Notes under the pieces: generated by a model
The model's database searches: none
Seen by the model: only the letters and a program-made list of their open reading frames with translations
What the model was told of the DNA's origin: nothing
Translations under genes and position numbers: made by a program
Part shown: positions 17,157 to 26,411 of the stretch, one piece after another
Numbering within the stretch: the first letter of the stretch is position 1
Layout of the letters: each line of letters starts with the position of its first letter
Assembly: GCA_003246455.1 (NCBI GenBank)
Contig: QKAF01000032.1
Coordinates: forward strand, 1-58,762
Reading direction: 5' to 3'
DNA length: 58,762 nucleotides
Source of the DNA: Bacteroidota bacterium
GTDB taxonomy: Bacteria > Bacteroidota > Ignavibacteria > SZUA-365

Positions 17157-18227
17157 TTACTGAATCTTCGAATACATGTCTTTGAGGACCTCGACCACCT
17201 CTTCAGGTGACGGGATGATGCCGCCCATGCGACCGTAATGCCCGACGGGGCAGCGGCCGTTGACCGCGAGCCGCACGTCTTCCACCATCTGCCCGGCGTT
17301 GAGCTCGAGCGAAAGAAATCCCTTTACGTGCTCCGCCGCTTTCGCAATGGTTGCATAGGGATACGGCCACAGGGTGATGGGTCGAATGAGCCCCACCTTC
17401 ACACCCTCGGCACGCATGATCTCCATGACCTTGTGTCCGATGCGGGCGGAAAGTCCGTATGCCACGATGATGAAATCGGCATCTTCCGTATCCATTTCCT
17501 GGACGCGGATTTCATTGGCTTCGATGGTCCTGTATTTCTCCTGCAGGTGCAGGTTGACCTGCTCCATTTCCTCGGGCTTGATGAACAGCGAGGTGATGAA
17601 ATTGCGGTCGCGTTCGACCGGCTTGCCGGTGGTCGCCCATTCGGGGGCTTTCCGCGCGGTGCGATCGCGCTGCTCGCGCAATTCGACCTTCTCCATCATC
17701 TGGCCGAGCGCGCCGTCAGACAGCATCATCACAGGATTGCGGTACTTGTCGGCGAGGTCCCATCCTTCTTCGACGAAATCCGCCATTTCCTGCACCGTGG
17801 CCGGCGCAAGAACGATGAGGCGGTAATCGCCGTGGCCGCCGCCCTTGACGGACTGGAAGTAATCGCCCTGCGACGGCTGAATGGTCCCGAGACCGGGGCC
17901 GCCGCGGTTGATGTTCACGACAAGGCACGGGAGTTCCGCACCGGCGATATAGGAAAGGCCTTCCTGCATCAGGCTGATGCCGGGGCTGGACGACGACGTC
18001 ATCACGCGTGCACCGGCGCCCGCGGCACCGTACACCATGTTGATCGACGCGATTTCACTTTCCGCCTGCAGAATCGTGCACTTCGTGCGGTTATAGCCCT
18101 CGCGGGTAAGATATTCGAGTACTTCGGACTGCGGGGTGATGGGATAGCCGAAATAGGCATCCATCCCGGCGCGAATCGCGGCTTCCGCCAGCGCTTCGTT
18201 TCCCTTCATGAGTCGTAATTCACCCAT
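17157..18227 (-). CDS. vorB: 2-oxoacid:ferredoxin oxidoreductase, alpha subunit (VorB-type)
   Basis: 356 residues, the short alpha form without a fused gamma domain. The family start is clear: LMKGNEALAEAAIRAG, YFGYPITPQSEVLEYL, then VYGAAGAGARVMTSSSSPGI and GGPGLGTIQPSQGDYFQ. The C-terminal part (FIVAYGLSARIGHKVMEIM, VGLIRPITLWPYP) is the transketolase-like domain. The length and these motifs match subunits usually annotated as 3-methyl-2-oxobutanoate (2-oxoisovalerate) oxidoreductase VorB. A 2-oxoglutarate enzyme is the alternative. AAAGGAGC precedes the ATG at 18227. Confidence 0.92.
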   Translation of the reverse strand: MGELRLMKGNEALAEAAIRAGMDAYFGYPITPQSEVLEYLTREGYNRTKCTILQAESEIASINMVYGAAGAGARVMTSSSSPGISLMQEGLSYIAGAELPCLVVNINRGGPGLGTIQPSQGDYFQSVKGGGHGDYRLIVLAPATVQEMADFVEEGWDLADKYRNPVMMLSDGALGQMMEKVELREQRDRTARKAPEWATTGKPVERDRNFITSLFIKPEEMEQVNLHLQEKYRTIEANEIRVQEMDTEDADFIIVAYGLSARIGHKVMEIMRAEGVKVGLIRPITLWPYPYATIAKAAEHVKGFLSLELNAGQMVEDVRLAVNGRCPVGHYGRMGGIIPSPEEVVEVLKDMYSKIQ

Positions 18228-18295
18228 ACAATAAGCTCCTTTGGTCGGATATGCTCAAAATTGGAATATTCAGTCGTGGAAGAGGCGCGAAAGCA

Positions 18296-18604
18296 TCACT
18301 GGGCGTCTTCTTCGGCGCCCACGGTGATGTGAATGTCACCGGTCACGTTGCGGACTTCCGCCACGGGGATTTTCTCTCCCGATTTCTTGTCTTCGCGATA
18401 CACCGTGATGATCGCGTCAGGACAGACGAGGGAACAGTTGGTGCAGCCGGTGCACACGTCTTCGACAAGCACGGCGTAGTGATATCCCTGCTTGTTGATG
18501 TCTTTGGCAAGCGCCATCGCATCCTGCGGACACGCTACGACACAGAGTTCGCATCCCTTGCATTTCTCTATGTCAATACTGATATCACCGCGGACTTTGG
18601 CCAT
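18296..18604 (-). CDS. 2-oxoacid:ferredoxin oxidoreductase, delta subunit (2x[4Fe-4S])
   Basis: 102 residues. Two classical [4Fe-4S] ferredoxin motifs are visible, CKGCELCVVACP near residue 15 and CTGCTNCSLVCP near residue 50. They carry electrons from the TPP centre to external ferredoxin. The C-terminal 30 residues (AEVRNVTGDIHITVGAEED) are outside the ferredoxin fold. It is the first gene of the operon, so the operon promoter should lie in 18605-18850. The order delta-alpha-beta-gamma is typical of Vor/Kor operons. Confidence 0.92.
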   Translation of the reverse strand: MAKVRGDISIDIEKCKGCELCVVACPQDAMALAKDINKQGYHYAVLVEDVCTGCTNCSLVCPDAIITVYREDKKSGEKIPVAEVRNVTGDIHITVGAEEDAQ

Positions 18605-18966
18605 ACGAGTACTCCTGGTTATTTCTGGATTTCATAAAATTCTATGTGTGGCAGCGCCGTCATGACGTGACGACGTGCGCGAGAGGGCGTTGTGTGGAGA
18701 CCGATCAGGCGAGCGGTTGGAGGTGCTGTATTCTTCATTCCTACGGAGGTGCATTCACTGCGCAAACAGCGCGAACGTATTTAAGACAAAAATACTCGAA
18801 ATAAAGGTCAGTTCCAAGCGTCCGCTTCGCACTTCGCGCTCCGCGGACGCGATATTGGACATAGGACGTAGGATTTAGACAACGCGCCTCGTCCTACGTC
18901 CTATGTCCTAAATCCTATGTCCCAAACCTGTCCGCATCTTCCATTGATCGAGGAAAAACGGACCGT
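18605..18966. other. Intergenic region with hairpin-forming repeats
   Basis: No gene is supported here. It holds CGTCCGC...GCGGACG (about 18820-18850) and the larger heptamer-repeat hairpin at 18857-18922. The promoter of the oxidoreductase operon should also be here. Confidence 0.5.
18857..18922. repeat. Inverted arrays of a 7-base repeat
   Basis: The left arm reads GGACATA-GGACGTA-GGATTTA. The right arm, read on the other strand, is GGACATA-GGATTTA-GGACATA-GGACGTA-GGAC. Sixteen bases pair perfectly (18857-18872 with 18893-18908) around a 20-base loop. The arms are built from one heptamer, unlike an ordinary terminator. Confidence 0.8.
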
Positions 18967-19944
<978 letters not shown>

Positions 19945-19983
19945 GACGTCTTCGTGCGATTGTGAATGAATGTCCAACACAGA

Positions 19984-20012
19984 AGAATACTCCCCATGCG
20001 CGATAATGTCAA
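19984..20012 (-). promoter_or_regulatory. Candidate sigma-70-like promoter for the deoxyhypusine-synthase-like gene
   Basis: On the minus strand TTGACA (20012-20007) is separated by 17 bases from TATTCT (19989-19984). This lies 40 bases before the chosen ATG at 19944 and argues against the upstream GTG start. Confidence 0.45.
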
Positions 20013-20025
20013 GCACACCCGCCGT

Positions 20026-20078
20026 TCCCTCTTTACCCCTTTACCTCTTTACCTCTTTCCCTCTTCACCCTCTACCTC
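20026..20078. repeat. Purine/pyrimidine tract with 8-base repeats
   Basis: On the minus strand the tract is purine-rich and repeats GAGGTAAA-like units (GAGGTAAAGAGGTAAAGGGG and on). It sits at the end of the membrane-protein gene and upstream of the deoxyhypusine-synthase-like gene. Function unknown. Confidence 0.6.
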
Positions 20079-20536
20079 GTAAAGGCCTGGAGCATATTGA
20101 AAATGAGAATAATCGACCGGAAACTCCACGCATAACAGCGAATCCAGTTGCCGAAGAGCATGCGCCGGTACGCGCGCGCCTCGAATTCCTGCCCGAGCGT
20201 CCGGTAGCTCGGAAGATGCAGCGCGAACGTGGCCACCCAGATGATCAGCAGCAGGACGGCCCCGAGACGCGCCGCGTCGTCGGTGATCCAGGGGGTGGGA
20301 TGCAGCAGCCCGAAAAGGACGGATGCCGCTTCGAGCGTCATCAGCGGGGCGACGACGAACGCCGTGAGCACCAGGTGCGCCTGGGCGTAGCGGGCGAAGC
20401 GCGCTTTCCCGACTTTGCGCATCAGCGGGTAATGCACGATCTGCACAAACCAGATGATGCCGGTCAGGGCGAAGGTGCAGAAGATCTGCACAAGGAAAAA
20501 CACGTCGTCGAGTTTGAGAAAGGTATCCTCTGGCAT
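20072..20536 (-). CDS. Integral membrane protein of unknown function
   Basis: 154 residues with about four transmembrane helices (FFLVQIFCTFALTGIIWFV, LVLTAFVVAPLMTLEAASVL, GAVLLLIIWVATFALHL, and a C-terminal segment near SIILIFNML). WFVQIVHYPLM with its conserved His-Tyr-Pro recurs in small uncharacterised bacterial membrane proteins. ATG 20536 lies 11 bases after the stop of the flavoprotein gene, so both are in one operon. No catalytic motif is recognised. The upstream part of the frame overlaps the flavoprotein gene and is not used. Confidence 0.75.
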   Translation of the reverse strand: MPEDTFLKLDDVFFLVQIFCTFALTGIIWFVQIVHYPLMRKVGKARFARYAQAHLVLTAFVVAPLMTLEAASVLFGLLHPTPWITDDAARLGAVLLLIIWVATFALHLPSYRTLGQEFEARAYRRMLFGNWIRCYAWSFRSIILIFNMLQAFTR

Positions 20537-20547
20537 GAGACCCTCGA

Positions 20548-21549
20548 TCAAAGCAGCCGGAGCAGCATGTTTGCGGCTTCCATGCCCGAACGGGCCGCGC
20601 CTTCGACGCCGTTGACGCCGAAGGCATCTCCCGCCACCGCGAGCGGAGGATGTTCGTGAAGCCGCAGGTACGGCGCGGGATGCGGCGTCAGCACCTGGCT
20701 GTAGCGCCAGCGGTGCACCTGCCACGACTCCGCGTCACAGCGCAGCATCGGCAGGGCTTCGTCGAGCAGCAGATGCGCAACCTGTTCGTCGCTGTCGTTG
20801 AAATGCGCCGCGCTGAAATCGCCGGTCGCGTGAATGGTCAGTGCCGGGACGTCGGGAGAGACCCCCTTCCGCTGATTGTCCATGATGCGGCGCAGGTTCC
20901 CCCGCTCAAACTCGAGCACACCGTTTTCCGGCAGCGAGGGTTTGCTGTCGCAGGTGACCATCAGCGTGATGCACGGTTCGTAGACGAGATCCGTCAGGGC
21001 ATCGTGCGTGGCGCCTTCCAGCGTTATTTCCGATGCCGCCAGCAGGTCGAGCGTCTGCGGAACCGGCGGTGTGAGAATGCAGCTGCGGGCGGAAAACTGA
21101 CTGCCTTTCTCCGTTACGGCGTGCCAGCACTCCCCTTCGGCGTATATTCGGGCAACTTTCTCGCCTGTGTACACATTCATCCCGGACGCGATGACCTTGG
21201 GAATGCTGGTCATTGCCGGACTGCCGCAGTACCGGGCGGAAGACAGGTAGCGGGTATCCATCTCGTATGCCCGCACGCGAAACCACTCCCGCGCGACGCC
21301 TTCGTCGATCCATTCCGCGATGCGTGACTGGAACCAGGCGCTCGACGGCGCGAAATACTGCGTTCCGTGATCGTACACCGCACCGCCGAAACGGCGCGTC
21401 GCCATGCGTCCGCCCACTCCGCGTGCTTTCTCGAGCACGATGACCTGTATACCCTGGCGGTTCAGTTCACGCGCCGCCATCAGCCCTGCAATCCCGGAAC
21501 CGACGATGAGGCAGGAAGGCTCCTGATCAAGGTTGGATTCTATCGCCAT
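20548..21549 (-). CDS. Renalase-like FAD-dependent oxidoreductase
   Basis: 333 residues. The N-terminus has the FAD-binding dinucleotide motif CLIVGSGIAGLMAARELNRQ, followed by VIVLEKARGVGGRMATRR, the GG motif of the amine-oxidase/renalase superfamily. YDHGTQYFAP is characteristic of renalase-like bacterial proteins. The C-terminal FAD contact appears as LAVAGDAFGVNGVEGAARSG. Bacterial renalases oxidise isomeric forms of dihydro-NAD(P) to repair them; that substrate is inferred here. It is cytosolic, with no signal peptide, and is paired with the small membrane protein downstream. Confidence 0.87.
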   Translation of the reverse strand: MAIESNLDQEPSCLIVGSGIAGLMAARELNRQGIQVIVLEKARGVGGRMATRRFGGAVYDHGTQYFAPSSAWFQSRIAEWIDEGVAREWFRVRAYEMDTRYLSSARYCGSPAMTSIPKVIASGMNVYTGEKVARIYAEGECWHAVTEKGSQFSARSCILTPPVPQTLDLLAASEITLEGATHDALTDLVYEPCITLMVTCDSKPSLPENGVLEFERGNLRRIMDNQRKGVSPDVPALTIHATGDFSAAHFNDSDEQVAHLLLDEALPMLRCDAESWQVHRWRYSQVLTPHPAPYLRLHEHPPLAVAGDAFGVNGVEGAARSGMEAANMLLRLL

Positions 21550-21672
21550 GTGTCATTTTGACAGTTGGATTATCGTTTGGTCAATGTTAGTGAATCTCTC
21601 CATCGAGAACAACTGCATGCGGCCGAAGCGCTCATTTTTCCCCCAAAACAAGGAAAAAATATCCGAATGTTG

Positions 21673-21680
21673 TATCTTTG
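21673..21680 (+). promoter_or_regulatory. Possible Bacteroidota-type -7 element
   Basis: TATCTTTG matches the TAnnTTTG -7 consensus about 95 bases before the DUF5916 gene. No TTTG is found at the expected -33 spacing, so support is partial. Confidence 0.35.
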
Positions 21681-21773
21681 CACATTATGGTAACGGTGCC
21701 CTGTCACCTGCAGCATGACTGATTGACAACGCAAAGCGCAATAAACGGGAATTCGCTCCTCCCTTCATGCCGC

Positions 21774-24443
21774 ATGAAAGGAAAGGAGAGATACGGCCTC
21801 TCGGGAATCATCCTCCTGCTGATGATCCTCGGCGCCGTGGAGAGTGCTCCCGCGGCACTGCGTACTCCCCTGCCATCCGATGCGCCTCCCGACACGCTGA
21901 AAAAATCCGTTGCCGCCCGCCGCTGTGACGGGAATTCGCCCATCATCGACGGAACGCTCACCGAAGCCATCTGGCAGGAACTTCCCGTCGCCGGCGATTT
22001 CCTGCAGAAAGAACCCGCGGAGGGCAAACCGGCCACGCTCCGTACCGAAGTCCGTTTCTGTTACGACGAGGACGCGCTCTATATCGGCGCGACGATGTTC
22101 GTCGACAATCCCGCTGAAATCCAGTCGACACTCAGCCGCCGTGATAACGCCGGCAACTCCGAACGTCTCCTCGTCTCCATCGATTCGTACAACGACAACC
22201 GGACCGCGTATACCTTCGGCATCACGGCGGACGGCGTGCGCATCGATTACTATCACCCGAGCGATTATGAAATGAGCCGCGATTACTCGTTCGATCCCGT
22301 CTGGGAAGCGCGGGTGACGCGCAGCGGTGCGGCCTGGGTGGCGGAAATCCGCATCCCCTTTTCGCAGCTCCGTTTCAACAACCGGGATGTGCAGACCTGG
22401 GGACTGAACATGAATCGCTACATCCCGTTCCGGAACGAGGATGTGTACTGGGTTCTGATTCCGAAAAATGAAACCGGATGGAGTTCCCGCTTCGGCACCC
22501 TGACCGGCATCCGCGGCATTCAGCCTTCGTCGCGGGTGGAGCTCACACCCTACAGTGTTGCCGACGTCACGGTCTCGCGGACCGGAAATCCGTTCGATCC
22601 GTTCTACAACAAAATCGACTGGCGGGGAAACGTCGGCATCGACATGAAAATGGGTCTCGGGCCGAACCTGACGCTCGACGCGACGGTGAACCCCGATTTC
22701 GGCCAGGTGGAAGCGGATCCCGCCGAAGTGAATCTCTCCGCCTACGAGACCTACTACAGCGAGCGGCGGCCGTTCTTCATCGAGGGGAGCCAGCTCCTCA
22801 GCGGTGAAGGACCGGAGTACTTCTATTCCCGGCGCATCGGTGCCCCTCCGGCGCTGACACCGGAGGCCGCATACTCCGACCGGCCCATCAATACAACCAT
22901 CCTCGGCGCGGCCAAACTCTCGGGCCGGCTCTCGTCCGGGCTCTCGATCGCGGCGCTCACCGCTCTGACCCAGCGCGAATTCGTCGACACCTATGATCCC
23001 GTGTTCCGCAAATACTCCGAAGAAATGGTGGAACCGCTGACCGGCTTCGGCGTGATGCGCGTACAGCAGGAATTCGGCGAGGAAACCTCCACCGTCGGCG
23101 CCATGCTGACGGGTGTGAAGCGCGACCTCAGTTCTCCTGCCGCGGAGCGTCTGCTGACGCGGGAAGCCGTCAGCGGCGGAATCGACTGGAAGCTTCGCTT
23201 CGATCGCGCGACCTACGAACTCGGCGGGTACACCGGCTTCAGTTATATCACCGGCAGCAGCGCGGCCCTCGCACGCGTCCAGCGCAGCAGCGCGCACTAC
23301 TTCCAGCGGCCCGACGCCGACCATATCACCTATGATCCGACGCGTACCTCGCTCGCAGGCTATACCGCGGGACTGTGGCTCAACAAGCAGAGCGGGAAGC
23401 ACTGGCTCTGGCAGGTCGGTTCTTCGATGGAGACTCCCGGATTCGAGATCAATGACGCAGGCATCCTTCAGTCCGCCGACGATATCGACTCGTGGGGGGC
23501 GTTGGCCTATCGCGAAAACGAACCGGGGCTGATCTTTCACAATTATGAAATCGAACTCTCCGCATCCAGCGGATGGAATTTCGGCGGCGTACGCCAGTAC
23601 ACGAGCATGGGACTCGAATTCGGAACGACATTCCGGAACTTCTACATGGGGTCGATCCGCTTCGATTACGGAACCGGCGCGCTCAACGACCACCTGACGC
23701 GCGGCGGACCGCTGATGCGCAGCGGCGACGGTTGGAACATCTTCGCCAATCTGAGCAACAGTTACTCCGACGACGTGCGGTGGAACGTCTGGGCTTCGCG
23801 CTTCAGCGACGCGCTCGGCTCATGGAACTGGTCGAGCGGCGGATCCGCCAGCGTGCGCAGCAGCGGCTGGCTGGAGTTTTCCGTGGAACCCTCATACACA
23901 CGCAGCGTGAACGTCCGCCAGTACGTCGCCACAGCGGATGACGGACCGGCCGCCACATTCGGCCGGCGGTACATATTCGCGACCGTGGACCAGGGAACGG
24001 CCTCGGCGCAGTTCCGCGTCAACTTCGCTTTCTCTCCCGATCTCACCCTCGAACTCTACGCCGAACCGTTCGCCGCCAGCGGGGCCTACTCGGCATTCGG
24101 CGAACTCCCCGCCGCAGGCAGCGATCAGCTTCGCATCTACAGCGACGACCCCGAGAGCAGCATCGCCTATGATCCGGAAACGAAACTTTATGTCGTCAAC
24201 GATCAGCGCGGGACCGCAGCGTTCGCGAATCCGGATTTCAACATTCTCTCCTTCCGGAGCAACGCCGTGCTTCGCTGGGAGTGGGTCCGCGGCAGCACCC
24301 TCTTCCTGGTGTGGCAGCAGAACCGGTCCGGATACGACATCGACGGGAAACTGATCGGACCGGTCGATCTGCTGCGCTCGTTCGACAGTCCGGGTGACAA
24401 CTTCATCGCCCTGAAAATCTCTTACTGGATCCCCGTGACATGA
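21774..24443 (+). CDS. CBM9-like/DUF5916 outer-membrane protein
   Basis: 889 residues from ATG 21774; a TTG start at 21723 is possible but would bury the signal peptide. Residues 1-30 form the signal. Residues about 40-220 resemble the family 9 carbohydrate-binding-like domain (SPIIDGTLTEAIWQELP, VRFCYDEDALYIGATMF, WVAEIRIPFSQLRF). The rest is a DUF5916 outer-membrane barrel (LDATVNPDFGQVEADPAEVN, YSERRPFFIEGSQLL, then many amphipathic strands to WIPVT). This family is widespread in FCB bacteria, and its substrate is not established. Surface sugar or peptide handling is an inference. No strong ribosome site is visible. Confidence 0.85.
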   Translation: MKGKERYGLSGIILLLMILGAVESAPAALRTPLPSDAPPDTLKKSVAARRCDGNSPIIDGTLTEAIWQELPVAGDFLQKEPAEGKPATLRTEVRFCYDEDALYIGATMFVDNPAEIQSTLSRRDNAGNSERLLVSIDSYNDNRTAYTFGITADGVRIDYYHPSDYEMSRDYSFDPVWEARVTRSGAAWVAEIRIPFSQLRFNNRDVQTWGLNMNRYIPFRNEDVYWVLIPKNETGWSSRFGTLTGIRGIQPSSRVELTPYSVADVTVSRTGNPFDPFYNKIDWRGNVGIDMKMGLGPNLTLDATVNPDFGQVEADPAEVNLSAYETYYSERRPFFIEGSQLLSGEGPEYFYSRRIGAPPALTPEAAYSDRPINTTILGAAKLSGRLSSGLSIAALTALTQREFVDTYDPVFRKYSEEMVEPLTGFGVMRVQQEFGEETSTVGAMLTGVKRDLSSPAAERLLTREAVSGGIDWKLRFDRATYELGGYTGFSYITGSSAALARVQRSSAHYFQRPDADHITYDPTRTSLAGYTAGLWLNKQSGKHWLWQVGSSMETPGFEINDAGILQSADDIDSWGALAYRENEPGLIFHNYEIELSASSGWNFGGVRQYTSMGLEFGTTFRNFYMGSIRFDYGTGALNDHLTRGGPLMRSGDGWNIFANLSNSYSDDVRWNVWASRFSDALGSWNWSSGGSASVRSSGWLEFSVEPSYTRSVNVRQYVATADDGPAATFGRRYIFATVDQGTASAQFRVNFAFSPDLTLELYAEPFAASGAYSAFGELPAAGSDQLRIYSDDPESSIAYDPETKLYVVNDQRGTAAFANPDFNILSFRSNAVLRWEWVRGSTLFLVWQQNRSGYDIDGKLIGPVDLLRSFDSPGDNFIALKISYWIPVT

Positions 24444-24446
24444 GAA

Positions 24447-24470
24447 AAGGCCGGCGAATCCGCCGGCCTT
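24447..24470. terminator. Bidirectional terminator
   Basis: AAGGCCGGCG pairs perfectly with CGCCGGCCTT around AATC, between the convergent genes ending at 24443 and 24501. Confidence 0.8.
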
Positions 24471-24500
24471 CGATAAAGCTGATCACTGAAGTGTCCGGGG

Positions 24501-24842
24501 TTATTTATCCTCGGTCCGGACTTCCAGGACGGGCGTTTCGGCATTGACGATGACCACCGTGTAGCGAACGTCATTCTTGACGTCGAACGCGACCGTATAC
24601 TCGCCGCTCTTGGACTGCACGCTGGCGGTCGCGGTCCATCTTCCTTCCTGCACCGTCACTTCGGCGCTGGTTGTCCCGGCCGCCACATCGTTGATATTGA
24701 TCGTATTTCCCGCATCGGGTTTCAGCTGCACGTTGGCCTTGACCTCAAGGTCATTTTGAATTCGGACACTGGGATCCTCTTCCGAGCATGCGACGAGAAG
24801 CACTGCCAGCGTGAGCAGACTGAAGAGTTTGAAAAATCTCAT
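24501..24842 (-). CDS. Small lipoprotein
   Basis: 113 residues. The signal sequence (FKLFSLLTLAVLLVACS) has the lipobox LVAC with the lipidated Cys at 19. The mature part is a small beta-rich domain: VRIQNDLEVKANVQLKPD, EVTVQEGRWTATAS and YTVAFDVKNDVRYTVVIVN. The beginning resembles a transthyretin- or Ig-like fold, but no family is certain. It converges with the DUF5916 gene across a shared terminator and is divergent from the MFS gene at 24992. Function unknown. Confidence 0.8.
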   Translation of the reverse strand: MRFFKLFSLLTLAVLLVACSEEDPSVRIQNDLEVKANVQLKPDAGNTININDVAAGTTSAEVTVQEGRWTATASVQSKSGEYTVAFDVKNDVRYTVVIVNAETPVLEVRTEDK

Positions 24843-24991
24843 GTTCTTTCTCCTGGAAAAATGATGTCTCCCGCAGTTTAGCCACCGCGGAGGCGAAATG
24901 CAATGACGCGACGCGTCCGTAATTCCTCCGCGGTTTCGTATATTCCCGAGGGACCACCCCTCTCCCTGTCACCCCTATCCCGGTTTTCCCT

Positions 24992-26371
24992 ATGCAATCC
25001 GCACCTGAGAAACAGAAGAAAAATCCGTTCAAGGAACTGATCGATCCGTTCGTCGCATTCGCGCATGCGCCCCGCGCGCTCTGGGGCGTCAACCTCACGT
25101 ACCTGATCGAAGGAATGTGCTATTTCGGCGCGCTGGCACTGCTCGCAATCTACTTCAACCGTGAAGTCGGACTCAGTGACGCGCAGGCCGGCTGGATCGT
25201 TGGCGCGTTCACCGGAGGCATCACGCTCGCGATGTTCTTCTTCGGAGAACTCGCGGACCGCTGGGGCGTCCGCATCGCTCTCGCCATATCCCTGCTTCTG
25301 ATGTTTTTCGGCCGGTCGCTTCTCACCGTGGGGGTCGCGTTCGGCGGCAGCGGGATGTGGTCGCCGGTCTTCTTCGCGTCCATCGGCGGTCTCCTCCTGG
25401 TCGTGCTCGGCTACGGCATGTATCAGCCCGCGGCGTATGTGGCCGTGCGGCAGTTCACCACCCCGAAGACCGCCGCGATGGGATATGCCGCGCTGTACGC
25501 GGTGATGAATCTCGGCGGATTCATCCCCGGCCTGCTCTCCCCGCCCGTCCGCAGCGCCTTCGGCATCACGGGCATCTACTGGGTGTACACCGCGTTCACT
25601 GCGCTCTCCGTGCTTCTGATTCTCGGCATTACCACGAAAGCCAGTGTCATCGCCGCCCGGCGCAGCAGCCGCGGCGTGGATCACGAGGCCGAGGAAGCCC
25701 AGAAGAACCGGGTAAAGGAACCGTTCGAGCTTCGGCGCTGGCTGCGCGAGCATCCACTGCGCGACGTGAAGTTCTCCTTCTTCATCTTCATACTGATCCC
25801 GGTGCAGACGCTGTTCGCACACCAGTGGCTCACACTTCCGCAGTATGTCGACCGCGCCTTCGAGCCCTGGGTGAGTCAGAACATGGAGTTCTTCGTCAAT
25901 CTGAATCCCCTTCTGATATTCGTGCTCACGCCGCTGGTCGCGGCGCTCACCAGCAAGGTCGATGTGTACAGGATGATGATCATCGGCACCTTCGTCATGG
26001 CCGCGCCGACGTTCCTCCTGGCCATTGGTCCCAATGTGACGCTGCTGATGACGTATATCGTGCTGATGTCGGTCGGCGAGGCGATGTGGCAGCCGCGCTT
26101 CCTCCAGCTCGCCGCCGAGCTCGCCCCGGAGGGAAAGACCGGACAGTACATGGGAATCGCCCAGTTCCCCTGGTTCCTCACGAAACTCCTGACCAGCTTG
26201 TACTCCGGCACCATGCTCGCGCAGTACGTCCCGGAAACCGGCGGGCAGAACAGTGAACTCCTGTGGCTTTTCTACGCGGTCATCGCAATGCTCTCGCCTA
26301 TCGCCCTGTTCCTCGCCCGCAAATGGATGGGCGGCAAGCTGAAGACGGCGGCAGTGGGCGCGTCGGAATGA
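24992..26371 (+). CDS. Major facilitator superfamily transporter
   Basis: 459 residues with about 12 membrane helices. The loop-2 MFS signature is seen as FGELADRWGVRIALAIS, and YGMYQPAAYVAVRQFTT resembles the proton-dependent oligopeptide (POT) branch. A charged cytoplasmic loop lies at about residues 215-260 (RRSSRGVDHEAEEAQKNRV). A peptide or similar solute could be the substrate, supported only by the adjacent M28 peptidase at 26412, 40 bases downstream. The two may be transcribed together. Confidence 0.85.
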   Translation: MQSAPEKQKKNPFKELIDPFVAFAHAPRALWGVNLTYLIEGMCYFGALALLAIYFNREVGLSDAQAGWIVGAFTGGITLAMFFFGELADRWGVRIALAISLLLMFFGRSLLTVGVAFGGSGMWSPVFFASIGGLLLVVLGYGMYQPAAYVAVRQFTTPKTAAMGYAALYAVMNLGGFIPGLLSPPVRSAFGITGIYWVYTAFTALSVLLILGITTKASVIAARRSSRGVDHEAEEAQKNRVKEPFELRRWLREHPLRDVKFSFFIFILIPVQTLFAHQWLTLPQYVDRAFEPWVSQNMEFFVNLNPLLIFVLTPLVAALTSKVDVYRMMIIGTFVMAAPTFLLAIGPNVTLLMTYIVLMSVGEAMWQPRFLQLAAELAPEGKTGQYMGIAQFPWFLTKLLTSLYSGTMLAQYVPETGGQNSELLWLFYAVIAMLSPIALFLARKWMGGKLKTAAVGASE

Positions 26372-26411
26372 TCTACCCCGTAACCAGATTCACAGACGGA
26401 TAAAGCACACC

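Noticed and set aside
21765-23693. 642-codon minus-strand frame opposite the DUF5916 protein
   Set aside because: Shadow frame; the plus strand has recognised CBM9-like and barrel motifs.
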